Shown here: positions 11,077 through 19,874 of the stretch, one piece after another
How positions within the stretch are numbered: the first letter of the stretch is position 1
Layout: each line of letters starts with the position of its first letter
Assembly: GCA_902782995.1 (NCBI GenBank)
Contig: CACZPJ010000104.1
Span: 1 to 36,720, forward strand
Source: an uncultured Lachnospiraceae bacterium
Lineage (GTDB): Bacteria > Bacillota > Clostridia > Lachnospirales > Lachnospiraceae
Reading direction: 5' to 3'
Length of the DNA: 36,720 bases
Notes under the pieces: generated by a model
The model's database searches: none
What the model was told of the DNA's origin: nothing
The model's input: only the letters and a program-made list of their open reading frames with translations
Made by a program: the position numbers and the translations under genes

Positions 11077-11580
11077 CTACCGGCTGGCAGATGAACCGCC
11101 ATGCCCTCTCTTCTTATATTGCTTTATGATACAAAATACGATCAACAGTGCCACTGCCGCTCCCACGGAATCGATTCCGACATCCGTAAGATTCCCTGAC
11201 CGCCCCGGCACAAAACGCTGGTGGAATTCATCGGCTGCCGCATAAAGTGATGCACCTGCCTGTGCAAAAAGATAATAACTTCTGCGATGCATATGCCCTA
11301 AAAACTGATGCATGCAATTTAAGATCAAAAGCGCAAGGATCGCATATTCCGTCATATGTGCCGCCTTGCGTACCGGATAGGTGATCGCCTCTGCATAAGC
11401 TTCCTTCTGTGCATTCGTAAATCCCCGCGAAAACCAGTCATCTACCGCATTGATCATCCGGTAACAGACGGTATCGGATATCTTCGTCGACTCTGCTGCC
11501 GGCTGATCGGAATAATGAAAGATCATACACATCCAGCCAATAACCGCCAGCACAGAAACTACTTTTTTCCAGTTCTTCAT
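11077..11580 (-). CDS. VanZ-like membrane protein
   Basis: A 167-residue integral membrane protein with the VanZ family pattern: FHYSDQPA near the N-terminus, RKAAHMTEYAILALL (about 71-85) and the diagnostic DEFHQRFVPGRSGNLTDVGIDSVGA (117-141). Membrane segments are at about 5-23, 75-92, 103-116 and 132-152. VanZ proteins can give low-level teicoplanin resistance, but most chromosomal homologs have no proven role; the conserved polar residues in the membrane suggest an envelope lipid or glycan substrate. The start has GAGG a few bases upstream, and the transglutaminase gene ends seven bases before it. Confidence 0.88.
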   Translation of the reverse strand: MKNWKKVVSVLAVIGWMCMIFHYSDQPAAESTKISDTVCYRMINAVDDWFSRGFTNAQKEAYAEAITYPVRKAAHMTEYAILALLILNCMHQFLGHMHRRSYYLFAQAGASLYAAADEFHQRFVPGRSGNLTDVGIDSVGAAVALLIVFCIIKQYKKRGHGGSSASR

Positions 11581-11587
11581 ACTACCT

Positions 11588-13210
11588 CTATTTTACCGTG
11601 ATCGTCTTTGTCTTAGAATAGCTTCCGTATACTTTTTTGCCACTGACACCCTTTGTGATCGCACGGATTCTTACCTTACACTTTACACCCTTTGGCACAT
11701 TGATCTTTTTGCTCTGCATGCTCTTTGTGCCGGCTGTGGCAATCCGTTTTAACTTATAGCTTGTCTTCTTATAGGTATAGGTCACTTCGATCTGATAATG
11801 ATTCGCTCCTGCAATCTTCTTCCAGTATGGAGTCAGTGACTTGGATGCTGTTGTGATATGATCGATCGTCACCCTGCCCGGAACTGTTTTTACCGATACA
11901 ACCGCAGAATTACCGCTTTTTGCAATTTTTAAAATATTCGTATAGGCCTGTACCTTAAAATAATAGGTCTTGCCCGGGATAAGTCCGCTGACATTCATAT
12001 TCGTAACAGCTCCACCCTTAATAGTCTTTACCTTCTGATAAGAACCGCGCTTGCTTGTCGCATACCACACGATATAACCACTGGCATTGTTTACCTTGCT
12101 CCAGGTAAGCCGTACGGTATTATAACTTTTTACCTGAGCAGGCTTTAACGCCGGCTTTCCAACCTGTCCCGTATAAGAGGTTGTCCATACCGGATGACTG
12201 CTGTTAAATTCACTGACATCCGAAGATCTCCAGTAACGGTAAGTCTTATAGATATCCAGATTTTTGCTATGTCCGATAAAATCGCTGTTGCTCTTTAAAA
12301 AATAGGTGTAAATCGTACCACTTTTCTGGCTGTCCCAGGTCGTATCGATATTGTACCATTTATTACCGAACTTTACGAGATTCCACAGATGATTATCACC
12401 TGCATATCCGGGCACACAGCATACCTTGATACCTGCCTGCTTACAAAGTGCATAAAAGGCAGTTGCATATCCCTGGCATACCGCACTTTTCCCGATCAGG
12501 GCATCATATGCAGAATATCTGGAGTAGGTATAATCATAGGTTGTATTGCTGCACAGGTAGTCGTGGATCTTTTTAATCTTCTGCATATCCGAACACTTCG
12601 AAAGCTTTAAGGAAGAAATGACACTCGAAAGCTTTGCCTTTACCTGCTTTTCCTGTGCAGCTGTCGTACGATAAGACACCTGGATGATAATCTGAGCCTG
12701 CGTCGGGGTATAAGCATACCGCCAGGACATACCCATCATATGATAATACAGATAATCACCTTCCTGTGCCTTGTCTGTAATCTCACAAGCCTTCTTCATC
12801 ATATCATGGATGAGTGTTGTAACCTTTTCCCTTGTCAGACCATTCCCATTATATGTCATCTGAAATAATGTATTCCTTGCGACCATCTGCTTACGCATAT
12901 ACTTTGCAGCCGAGGAAACCGAAGAATATGTATTGACACCGGTGGCTTCCACTCCGTCTGTAATCTGTGAAACCTCTTTTTTCACCTGTGCCTTCTCTGC
13001 CGGTGTCAGATCCGGATTCGTCCAGCTTCCGGATACCACCTGCTTCTTATCCTGATCCGTGAAAAACTCTGAGCCGGATGTATCCGCTGCCGCTGTCATC
13101 ACCGGTTCACTGACGGTTGCTGCATAAACGTTCTGTGCCCCGGACATACTTACCGACTGCACCAAAAGAGTAACTGCTAAAGCTACTGATGCTATCCCTG
13201 CTTTTCTCAT
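11588..13210 (-). CDS. Secreted transglutaminase-like protein with fibronectin III-like repeats
   Basis: A 540-residue exported protein. A signal peptide covers residues 1-30 (cut after VYA). The middle is a transglutaminase/protease-like fold with Cys245 (SAVCQGYATAF), His274 (GDNHLWNLV) and Asp289 (YNIDTTWD) in the right order for a catalytic triad. Residues about 355-445 form a fibronectin type III-like domain (VRLTWSKVNNASGYIVWY, GLIPGKTYYFKVQAY) and 450-540 a second related domain, strongly basic. No LPXTG or membrane anchor is visible; the basic C-terminus may hold it to the wall. Substrate unknown: such proteins can cross-link or cleave wall peptides. GGAGGAG precedes the ATG. Confidence 0.87.
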   Translation of the reverse strand: MRKAGIASVALAVTLLVQSVSMSGAQNVYAATVSEPVMTAAADTSGSEFFTDQDKKQVVSGSWTNPDLTPAEKAQVKKEVSQITDGVEATGVNTYSSVSSAAKYMRKQMVARNTLFQMTYNGNGLTREKVTTLIHDMMKKACEITDKAQEGDYLYYHMMGMSWRYAYTPTQAQIIIQVSYRTTAAQEKQVKAKLSSVISSLKLSKCSDMQKIKKIHDYLCSNTTYDYTYSRYSAYDALIGKSAVCQGYATAFYALCKQAGIKVCCVPGYAGDNHLWNLVKFGNKWYNIDTTWDSQKSGTIYTYFLKSNSDFIGHSKNLDIYKTYRYWRSSDVSEFNSSHPVWTTSYTGQVGKPALKPAQVKSYNTVRLTWSKVNNASGYIVWYATSKRGSYQKVKTIKGGAVTNMNVSGLIPGKTYYFKVQAYTNILKIAKSGNSAVVSVKTVPGRVTIDHITTASKSLTPYWKKIAGANHYQIEVTYTYKKTSYKLKRIATAGTKSMQSKKINVPKGVKCKVRIRAITKGVSGKKVYGSYSKTKTITVK

Positions 13211-13269
13211 ATTCGTTCTCCTCCTCTTTTTCTTTCCCTGTTACTTCCTATCGGTAAACCTGTTAAGGT

Positions 13270-14583
13270 CTATTTTATCTCAGACTGCAATACCCCGATC
13301 GCTTTTAATACCTGATTATCCTTCATCTGATCATAAGTATCTGCATCGGTGTCACCGGTGTATTCATATTCCAGTGTTACATCCGGCTCGATGCCCTGGC
13401 CATGAATGTATTCTCCGGATGGTGTATAGTATTTCGCTACCGTAAGCTTATACGCGCTTCCATCGGCAAGCTGTTTGATATTCTGCACGATTCCCTTTCC
13501 AAAGGTCTTTGTTCCGATCAGTGTACCATAATCAAAGTCACGGATCGCTCCGGCAAATATCTCGGATGCACTTGCAGAATTACCGTTCACTAAGACTGCA
13601 AGCGGCAGATCTAAGTAATGCTCTGCATCTGAGGTCAGATCCTGTCTGTTACCATACTTATCTTCCGTATAGACCACGGTTCCTTCCGGCAGGATCTCGT
13701 CTAACATCTCCTGACAGGAGGTTAACAGTCCACCACCGTTATCGCGCAGATCTATGATCATCGCCTTCATTCCCTGAGCCTGTAAGTCAGTCACGGCTGT
13801 CTTGAACTGCTCTGCGGTATTTTCCGCAAACTCGGATACCTGGATATAGCCGATCGTATCCTCTAACAGCTTAGAACTTACGGTTGGGATGTCTACCTTG
13901 CCACGTTTTACATCAATCTCCTGATAATCATTTTCTCCTTCCCGGTAGATCTTAAGATGCACGGTTGTTCCTTCTTCTCCACGGATCTTCGTTACAAGAT
14001 CTGACAGTTCCATGCTGGTTGCTGTAATATCTCCGACCTGAACGATCATATCTCCTGCCTTTAAGCCTGCCTTTTTCGCCGGTGAATCCTCATAGACCTT
14101 CGTGATCGTCACACGCATGGTATCCTTATCCTGACTGAGTACCGCACCGATGCCGTAATAATTCGCATTGGTGGAGATCATCATATCATCGTATTCTTCT
14201 TCTGTATAATAGACGCTGTAAGGATCTTCGAGTCCCTCGAACAGCCCCTTGTATAATCCGGTTGCAAGCTTATCGGTATCTATATCTTCATAATAGTACA
14301 GATCGATCTGTCCGATCAGCTTATCTAACTTTTTCTCCACTTCCTTTGTCAGGACATGATTCGTCTGCTGTCCGATACGGATATCTAAGACCCCGGTACC
14401 GGCTAATGCAGCAACCGTTACGGTTACTACTGCAAGACAGCCTGCGATTCCTGCCGCTAATCCTTTTTTAAAGCTTCCTTTTTTCTTTGCAGCTACCAGC
14501 ATCTGTACGCCCTGTGATCCTGCTTCTTCCACATACTGTGTATCCTGCTGTTTTTCTTCTGCTTCCATTCTATTTTCTTCCAT
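13270..14583 (-). CDS. C-terminal processing peptidase, S41 family
   Basis: A membrane-tethered serine protease of the CtpA/CtpB type, 437 residues. A cytoplasmic basic stretch and one membrane segment (about 40-66) lead to a PDZ domain (about 140-220) and the catalytic core. Ser338 (NGNSASASEI), Lys363 and Gln367 (KTFGKGIVQ) match the Ser-Lys-Gln arrangement and spacing of E. coli Prc. I prefer the ATG at 14583 because AAAGAGG sits seven bases before it; an ATG at 14589 is almost on the ribosome site. It follows the M23 hydrolase by 34 bases; in Bacillus subtilis ctpB likewise lies beside ftsEX. A role in trimming the neighbouring hydrolase or another secreted protein is inference. Confidence 0.93.
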   Translation of the reverse strand: MEENRMEAEEKQQDTQYVEEAGSQGVQMLVAAKKKGSFKKGLAAGIAGCLAVVTVTVAALAGTGVLDIRIGQQTNHVLTKEVEKKLDKLIGQIDLYYYEDIDTDKLATGLYKGLFEGLEDPYSVYYTEEEYDDMMISTNANYYGIGAVLSQDKDTMRVTITKVYEDSPAKKAGLKAGDMIVQVGDITATSMELSDLVTKIRGEEGTTVHLKIYREGENDYQEIDVKRGKVDIPTVSSKLLEDTIGYIQVSEFAENTAEQFKTAVTDLQAQGMKAMIIDLRDNGGGLLTSCQEMLDEILPEGTVVYTEDKYGNRQDLTSDAEHYLDLPLAVLVNGNSASASEIFAGAIRDFDYGTLIGTKTFGKGIVQNIKQLADGSAYKLTVAKYYTPSGEYIHGQGIEPDVTLEYEYTGDTDADTYDQMKDNQVLKAIGVLQSEIK

Positions 14584-14617
14584 TGACATTCCTCTTTACT
14601 ACTTTTCTGTCTATTGC

Positions 14618-15934
14618 CTACTGTCTCAGATAATTCCACGGACTGACATAGCTTCCATTTTCTGTTACACCAAAATGCAGGTGTGCGCCGGTTGAGATTC
14701 CGGTACTTCCGACCTGGGCGATCGTCTGTCCCTTCGTAACCTGCATGCCGGCAGAAACCAACAATGCGGAGCAGTGACAGTACACCGTGTATATACCACT
14801 TCCGTGGCTGATCATGATATAATTCCCCATTGCATTTCCATAGCCTGCGAAACTGACCGTTCCGTCCGCAGCAGCCACGATTGCTGAGCCGTATGCCGCA
14901 CCGATGTCAATACCCTTATGGTTACTCGAGGCACCTGCGGTCGGCGATAAACGTGTTCCATAATCACTTGTCACACGTGTACTGCTCGGACATGGCCATG
15001 CAAAGACTCCACCATTATATATATCGTCCGGAATCTCCGGTTCTTCACATCCTCCATCATCCGGATCCTCTGCTTCTGACGGTTCGGACGGCTGTTCTGT
15101 GTCATCCTGACCGGCTTCTTCTTCCTGCCTTCTGCGTTCTTCTTCCTGACGCGCGGCTTCCCTCTGCCGTTCCAGTTCCGCCCGTTCTTCCTGCTTTCTG
15201 CGTTCCTCTGCCTGGATCTGTGCAATAATATCTTCCTGCGCCTGTATCTCTGCTGCCACTTCATCTGCACTGCTCTGTGCTGTGGTAAGTTCTCCGGATA
15301 CCTTGGTCAGTTCCTGCTCCTTTGCCGCTAAAAGTGACTTTACCGTATCCTGTTCCTGCTGCACCTGTGCTTTCATCTGACGCAGATCCTCATAATCCTG
15401 CTCTAACGTACCCTTGGTATCTGCTACCATCTGCTGTGTGTCCTGATATTTTTTTAACATATCACGGTCATAGCTCATGATCTCACGGATATACTCTGCC
15501 TGATTGATAAACTCTGCCAGATTTCCTGCGGAAAACAACGATTCAAGCAGCGACATATTATTGCTGTTTTCATACATATAACGTATGCGCTTTTTCATTT
15601 GTTCATACTGGCTTTTCTCATCCTGTGTTGCTTCCTGCAGCTGCTCTTTTGTCGTCTCGATCTGTGTATTCTTCTGTTCTAACTGTGTCTCTAAATTCTG
15701 AATCCGCCCGGATATATCGGTCAGCTTCTGATCAAGCTGGGTAACCTTTGTCTGGATATCATCCTTTGAATCCTTCAATCCATCGATCAGATTCTGTGCC
15801 TCTTTCAGTTCCTGCTCTAATGCCGCCTTTTCCTGTTCGGCTTCTCCTAAGGAAGATGCCGATGCAAAAAGTGTCGGGGTTACCGCAAGAATTACCGCAG
15901 ATAAAATTGCAATGCATGATCTACCCTTTTTCAT
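14618..15934 (-). CDS. Coiled-coil M23 murein hydrolase, probable FtsEX partner
   Basis: A 438-residue secreted peptidoglycan endopeptidase. A signal peptide (1-27) is followed by long coiled coils (about 30-125 and 150-275), an acidic Pro/Glu linker (276-305) and a C-terminal LytM/M23 domain (about 315-435). Zinc and catalytic residues are complete: His339 and Asp343 (HKGIDIG), His387 (YCHC), His418 and His420 (AHLHF), so it should be an active enzyme. The layout matches EnvC/PcsB-type proteins, whose coiled coil is engaged by FtsX. I choose ATG 15934: AGAGGA lies six bases before it, whereas a TTG at 15952 abuts its putative site. It is separated from ftsX by a terminator and a 232-base gap. 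Confidence 0.92.
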   Translation of the reverse strand: MKKGRSCIAILSAVILAVTPTLFASASSLGEAEQEKAALEQELKEAQNLIDGLKDSKDDIQTKVTQLDQKLTDISGRIQNLETQLEQKNTQIETTKEQLQEATQDEKSQYEQMKKRIRYMYENSNNMSLLESLFSAGNLAEFINQAEYIREIMSYDRDMLKKYQDTQQMVADTKGTLEQDYEDLRQMKAQVQQEQDTVKSLLAAKEQELTKVSGELTTAQSSADEVAAEIQAQEDIIAQIQAEERRKQEERAELERQREAARQEEERRRQEEEAGQDDTEQPSEPSEAEDPDDGGCEEPEIPDDIYNGGVFAWPCPSSTRVTSDYGTRLSPTAGASSNHKGIDIGAAYGSAIVAAADGTVSFAGYGNAMGNYIMISHGSGIYTVYCHCSALLVSAGMQVTKGQTIAQVGSTGISTGAHLHFGVTENGSYVSPWNYLRQ

Positions 15935-16056
15935 ATAAATCCTCTTTTCCAACTCCCCATATATAAAGTGTGCGCCTGCCGCACTCTCCCGCGCGCGAGC
16001 GGATGCATCACATCATCTTCCTCTCCGCGAGCTGCACATTCTGCCCGATAGGGCTT

Positions 16057-16143
16057 TTGCTCTATAGGGGACACAACTTTCATGCTTTAACGTAACATGG
16101 TATTTCCTATAGAGCAAGAAAGAGCCGCAATGCGGCTCTTTCT
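16057..16143 (-). terminator. ftsX terminator inside nested inverted repeats
   Basis: A 12-base-pair GC-rich stem (16118-16128 with 16132-16142, core GAGCCGC/GCGGCTC) begins 24 bases after the ftsX stop and ends in CTTTCTT on the minus strand, typical of an intrinsic terminator. Immediately beyond it a perfect 12-base inverted repeat, TTGCTCTATAGG at 16057-16068 and its complement at 16106-16117, encloses 37 bases. The rest of the 15935-16166 gap has GC-rich DNA (CGCGCGCGAG) and a small GCCC-GATA-GGGC hairpin. I found no riboswitch consensus and no clear promoter for the M23 gene. Confidence 0.65.
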
Positions 16144-16166
16144 ATACTCCCTGAAATTCTCTCCGC

Positions 16167-17081
16167 TTAAACCTTCAGGTGTTTACGGATTGTCAGACGG
16201 CTTCCGAGGAAACCAATTCCGACACCAAGTACCAGTGCTACCGGGACAAGTGTATGGAATACCTGTCCAACCGGCAGGAAATTCACCATGCTGCTTAAAA
16301 AGCTGAACTTGTCTGCAACATAGACTACGACCTTGCTGTAAAGGAAGTATAAGAGCAGCAACGGGATCGCTGAGCCTAATAAGCCAATCGTGATACCTTC
16401 TACAATAAAAGGTGCACGTACGAAGTAATCAGTTGCTCCGATCAGTTTCATGATCGCGATTTCTTCTTTTCGTACCGATATTCCGACCGTAACGGTATTG
16501 CTGATCAAAAAGACTGCAACGCCTAACAGGATCAGGATGATTCCCACGGATATATAACCGATCAGGCTGTTAAAATCAGACAGTGTATTCGCAACCACCT
16601 CAGACTCATGTACCTCTCTGACACCATCCATCGACTTCAGATATGTAACCAGCGCATCCTGTAAGGAAACATCACTCAGGTAAATGGAAAAGCTTGCGGA
16701 ATTCGCCAACGGATTATCATCTGCAAATCCTGCTGCGGCATCCTCAGATCCTTCAAAATAGATGTTCTTATAATCCTCCCATGCCTGTTCTGCGGATATG
16801 TATTCACACTTTGCGACCTCCGGCCGTTTTTCGATCTTCTGCTTCATCTCATCGATCTGATCCTGTGTGACTCCTTCATCAAAGAATACCGATACCGCCA
16901 CGCCTTCCTCTGCGGTTTTTACCATTGCCCGGAAGTTCGATACAATCGAAAAAAACAATCCGAATAAAAAGATACAGGCGGACATCGTTGCAATCGATGC
17001 AAGTGAAAACATCTTATTGCGCCAGATATTTTTCAGTCCCTGTTTTACAGAGTAAAAAAATGTACTTATTCTCATGATCAT
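16167..17081 (-). CDS. ftsX: Cell division ABC transporter permease FtsX
   Basis: A 304-residue membrane protein with FtsX topology: membrane segment 1 at about 26-47, a large extracellular domain (48-170) that contacts the hydrolase, and three more segments at about 175-198, 225-250 and 270-292. KEEIAIMKLIGATDYFVRAPFIVEG is the conserved cytoplasmic loop. With FtsE it forms a complex that does not transport but converts ATP turnover into activation of a peptidoglycan hydrolase, here most likely the M23 protein encoded next. The start overlaps the ftsE stop by four bases (ATGA); an ATG two codons later is an alternative. Confidence 0.95.
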   Translation of the reverse strand: MIMRISTFFYSVKQGLKNIWRNKMFSLASIATMSACIFLFGLFFSIVSNFRAMVKTAEEGVAVSVFFDEGVTQDQIDEMKQKIEKRPEVAKCEYISAEQAWEDYKNIYFEGSEDAAAGFADDNPLANSASFSIYLSDVSLQDALVTYLKSMDGVREVHESEVVANTLSDFNSLIGYISVGIILILLGVAVFLISNTVTVGISVRKEEIAIMKLIGATDYFVRAPFIVEGITIGLLGSAIPLLLLYFLYSKVVVYVADKFSFLSSMVNFLPVGQVFHTLVPVALVLGVGIGFLGSRLTIRKHLKV

Positions 17082-17749
17082 TCACCCGGCTTGTCATCAC
17101 TTACAATGACACCTTTCTTCATTGTGATAACACGCTTTTTCATCGCTTTGACGATTTCCATATTGTGGGTTACGACAACTACCGTCGTTCCACGCTGGTT
17201 GATCTCATCTAAAAGCTTCATGATCTCCCATGCATTGTGGTTATCCAGATTACCGGTCGGCTCGTCTGCAAGCAGGATCTTCGGCTGATTGACCAGCGCC
17301 CTTGCAATCGCAACCCTCTGCTGTTCTCCACCGGAAAGCTGCTTCGGAAATGACTTATACTTCGCCGCAAGCCCTACCATAGATAAGATCATCGGAACAC
17401 TGCTTCGGATCTTACGCGTCGAGGTTCCGATGACACGCTGTGCAAATGCAACGTTTTCATAAACATTCCGATCCTTCAAAAGACGGAAGTCCTGAAAAAC
17501 CACACCTACATTTCTGCGGTATCTCGGGATCTGCTTTCTGCGGATCGCGCCAAGGTTCTTACCGTTGATCGTGATCGTTCCCTCAGTTGGTTCGAGTTCC
17601 TTTAACAATAACTTAATCAGGGTTGACTTGCCGGAACCACTGTTGCCGACAACAAATACAAATTCTCCTTCTTCAATATGAATACTGACATCGTTCAATG
17701 CCGGCACTCCTGCTGAATATGATTTGCTTACATGTTCAAGCTTAATCAT
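17078..17749 (-). CDS. ftsE: Cell division ATP-binding protein FtsE
   Basis: The ATPase of the FtsEX complex, 223 residues. Walker A GNSGSGKST is at 35-43, Q-loop at Gln86, the signature LSGGEQQ at 138-144, Walker B ILLADE at 158-163, and the switch His in VVTHNME. I take ATG 17749 as start because GAGG sits six bases before it and the protein then begins MIKLEHVSKSY like other FtsE proteins; an upstream in-frame start at 17782 would overlap the regulator gene. It lies 22 bases after the PucR-type gene and overlaps ftsX by four bases. Confidence 0.96.
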   Translation of the reverse strand: MIKLEHVSKSYSAGVPALNDVSIHIEEGEFVFVVGNSGSGKSTLIKLLLKELEPTEGTITINGKNLGAIRRKQIPRYRRNVGVVFQDFRLLKDRNVYENVAFAQRVIGTSTRKIRSSVPMILSMVGLAAKYKSFPKQLSGGEQQRVAIARALVNQPKILLADEPTGNLDNHNAWEIMKLLDEINQRGTTVVVVTHNMEIVKAMKKRVITMKKGVIVSDDKPGE

Positions 17750-17771
17750 GATATGCCTCATTTCTATTCTT

Positions 17772-18860
17772 CTAGTAATCAAGTGTCTCCATATACTTCA
17801 TGTACTTAACAACCATAAGCGCGATCTTAAAGGTGATCGCATCCTCGAATACACGAAGATCTAAGCCGGTACTCTTTTGTAACTTATCTAACCGGTACAC
17901 CAGGGTATTTCTGTGGATATATAACTGTCTGGATGTCTCAGACACATTCAGGCTGTTCTCAAAAAACTTATTGATCGTAGTCAGTGTCTCCTCGTCAAAA
18001 TCATCCGGTGACTTGCCATCGAAAATCTCCTTGATAAACATCTTGCAAAGCGGGATCGGGAGCTGATAGATCAGACGTCCGATTCCTAAGGTGGAATATG
18101 CGATGATATTCTTCTCTTCAAAGAAGATCTTGCCGACATCAAGTGCCATACGTGCTTCCTTATAGGAACGTGATACTTCCTTGATCTCGCCGACAACCGT
18201 ACCGTATGCGATGGTAACATTGCTTGTACCATCTGCCTTAAAGAGATTTAAGATCACTTCCGCGGTCTTATCAAGATCCTCATAGGACTCATTCTCTGCA
18301 AGCTCTTTGACCACAATAATATTCTTCTCATCTACTGCCGTTACAAAGTCCTTCGACTTTCCGCCAAATACGCTGCGGACTTTCTCTAATTCATTGCCGT
18401 CCTTTTCCCGGTTCGTCTCGACAATAAAGACAACTCTCCGCACTTCTGTCTCGATATGTAACTTCTTCGCACGGTTATAGATATCTACCAATAAGAGATT
18501 GTCTAATAACAGATTCTTGATAAAGTTATCCTTATCAAAACGTTCCTTGTAGGCAACTAACAGATTCTGGATCTGGAAACCTGCAATCTTGCCGACCATA
18601 TACACATCATCACTGTCACCATTTGCCAAAAGCACATACTCTAACTGATGATCATCGAACACTTTAAAGAACTGACATCCCTGTATCACCTGGCTGTCCG
18701 CTGGTGACTCAATAAATGCCATTGCAGGATTGATGTAATTATCTGCGTCCGGAAATGTGGTTGCCAATACCTTTCCCTCCGTATCAATCACGCTCAGATC
18801 CACGCGGGTAATTCCCTTCAAACCATCAATTGTATTCTGAAGTATCTGATTTGAAATCAT
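17772..18860 (-). CDS. PucR/CdaR-type transcriptional regulator
   Basis: A 362-residue protein. The N-terminal third (about 1-110: LKGITRVDLSVIDTEGKVLATT, VYMVGKIAGFQIQNLL) resembles a PAS-like or diacid-sensing module. The middle (about 140-260) is the GGDEF-like domain typical of CdaR proteins, with VTIAYGTVVGEIKEVSRSYKEA. The C-terminus (about 295-355) is the PucR-type helix-turn-helix (NVSETSRQLYIHRNTLVYRLDKLQ). Relatives respond to sugar diacids, purine breakdown products or unknown ligands. It heads the ftsEX operon, so it may control cell-wall growth genes, which would be unusual for this family. A good promoter lies upstream and AGGAG precedes the ATG by ten bases. Confidence 0.88.
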   Translation of the reverse strand: MISNQILQNTIDGLKGITRVDLSVIDTEGKVLATTFPDADNYINPAMAFIESPADSQVIQGCQFFKVFDDHQLEYVLLANGDSDDVYMVGKIAGFQIQNLLVAYKERFDKDNFIKNLLLDNLLLVDIYNRAKKLHIETEVRRVVFIVETNREKDGNELEKVRSVFGGKSKDFVTAVDEKNIIVVKELAENESYEDLDKTAEVILNLFKADGTSNVTIAYGTVVGEIKEVSRSYKEARMALDVGKIFFEEKNIIAYSTLGIGRLIYQLPIPLCKMFIKEIFDGKSPDDFDEETLTTINKFFENSLNVSETSRQLYIHRNTLVYRLDKLQKSTGLDLRVFEDAITFKIALMVVKYMKYMETLDY

Positions 18861-18952
18861 GCTCTTTTATCTCCTTCTCTTTTCCAAATTATTCCTCGCA
18901 CATGGACAACTTTCACAAAAAAATTATGTCTTTTTCTGCCAGACAAAACAAT

Positions 18953-18981
18953 CTAATATACATTTTAATGCAAAACGTCAA
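18953..18981 (-). promoter_or_regulatory. Promoter of the regulator-ftsEX operon
   Basis: TTGACG (18981-18976) and TATTAG (18958-18953) on the minus strand are 17 bases apart. The gap 18861-19013 holds nothing else recognisable apart from T- and A-rich DNA. Confidence 0.6.
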
Positions 18982-19013
18982 AAAAAGAAAGAGGAAACGG
19001 AAAAGTTTTTATG

Positions 19014-19874
19014 CTAATATTCCAAAAAACCCTCTCCAAGGACTTCTCTTGCATCCGTCACAATCACAAAAGCCCCCGGATCCAGTCTTTTGACAAGATC
19101 CTTTAATTCGACAATCTCCTTTTTCGACACGACACAATACAGCATATTCCGTGCTTCTCCCGAATACATGCCCGTTGTCTCAATCCCTGTCACTCCTCTT
19201 CCAAGCTCATACATCAGGGCATCCGACACTTCCTTTACCTGTCCGGTAATGATAAAAACCGCCTTGGAATATTTCAGACCTTCCATCAGGGCATCCGATA
19301 CTTTGGAACTGATAAAGATCGCAACCACTGCATAAAGTGCCGCCTTAAGTCCAAAGACCGCAAGTCCGGTCAAAATGATGATGCCATCTAAGACCAGCAT
19401 GATCTGAACTACGGTATAATGTCTCATATGACGCTGGATCAGAGATGCTACCATATCCGTTCCTCCGGTTGTTGCCTTTGCCATCAATACCAGGCCGATC
19501 CCGCATCCGGTCAGCAGTCCTCCATAGATGGATGCCAGCATAAAATCCCCTTCGGAAAAGTTCCACTTCGGGATCACATACAGCCATGCCGATAAGGACA
19601 CCGTTGCAAATGCAGTACGCGCCACGAACTTTTTGCCTTTCTTCCGGAATGCAATGAGAAAGACCGGAAGGTTCAATGCAAGGTTCGTAAGCCACAATGG
19701 AATTCCACCCGGAATCTTTATCTCGGACAGATTCTTCACGATGATCGCCACACCGGTAAAGCCGCCTACTACCATCCCGGTAGGGTCATACAGGCACTGG
19801 ATTGCAAAAGCCATCAATCCGGTGCCTGCGATAATACACAAATATTCAAACCATACAGTCTTTTTCTGCGTCAT
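19014..19874 (-). CDS. YitT family membrane protein
   Basis: A 286-residue protein with five or six membrane segments (about 10-32, 55-75, 90-105, 110-132, 150-170, 175-190) carrying the YitT signatures DPTGMVVGGFTGVAI and ATTGGTDMVASLI, and a C-terminal soluble DUF2179 domain (about 215-280: GVTGIETTGMYSGEARNMLYCVVSKKEI). The DUF2179 domain resembles ligand-binding domains and the family is thought to include transporters, but no substrate is known. The start directly abuts the stop of the TagA-like gene, with GAGGAT ahead, so the pair is cotranscribed. No terminator is visible before the ftsEX promoter. Confidence 0.92.
   Translation of the reverse strand: MTQKKTVWFEYLCIIAGTGLMAFAIQCLYDPTGMVVGGFTGVAIIVKNLSEIKIPGGIPLWLTNLALNLPVFLIAFRKKGKKFVARTAFATVSLSAWLYVIPKWNFSEGDFMLASIYGGLLTGCGIGLVLMAKATTGGTDMVASLIQRHMRHYTVVQIMLVLDGIIILTGLAVFGLKAALYAVVAIFISSKVSDALMEGLKYSKAVFIITGQVKEVSDALMYELGRGVTGIETTGMYSGEARNMLYCVVSKKEIVELKDLVKRLDPGAFVIVTDAREVLGEGFLEY

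Noticed and set aside
15935..16116. c-di-AMP or c-di-GMP riboswitch before the M23 hydrolase
   Set aside because: Such switches often precede wall hydrolases, but the conserved aptamer sequences are not present on the minus strand.
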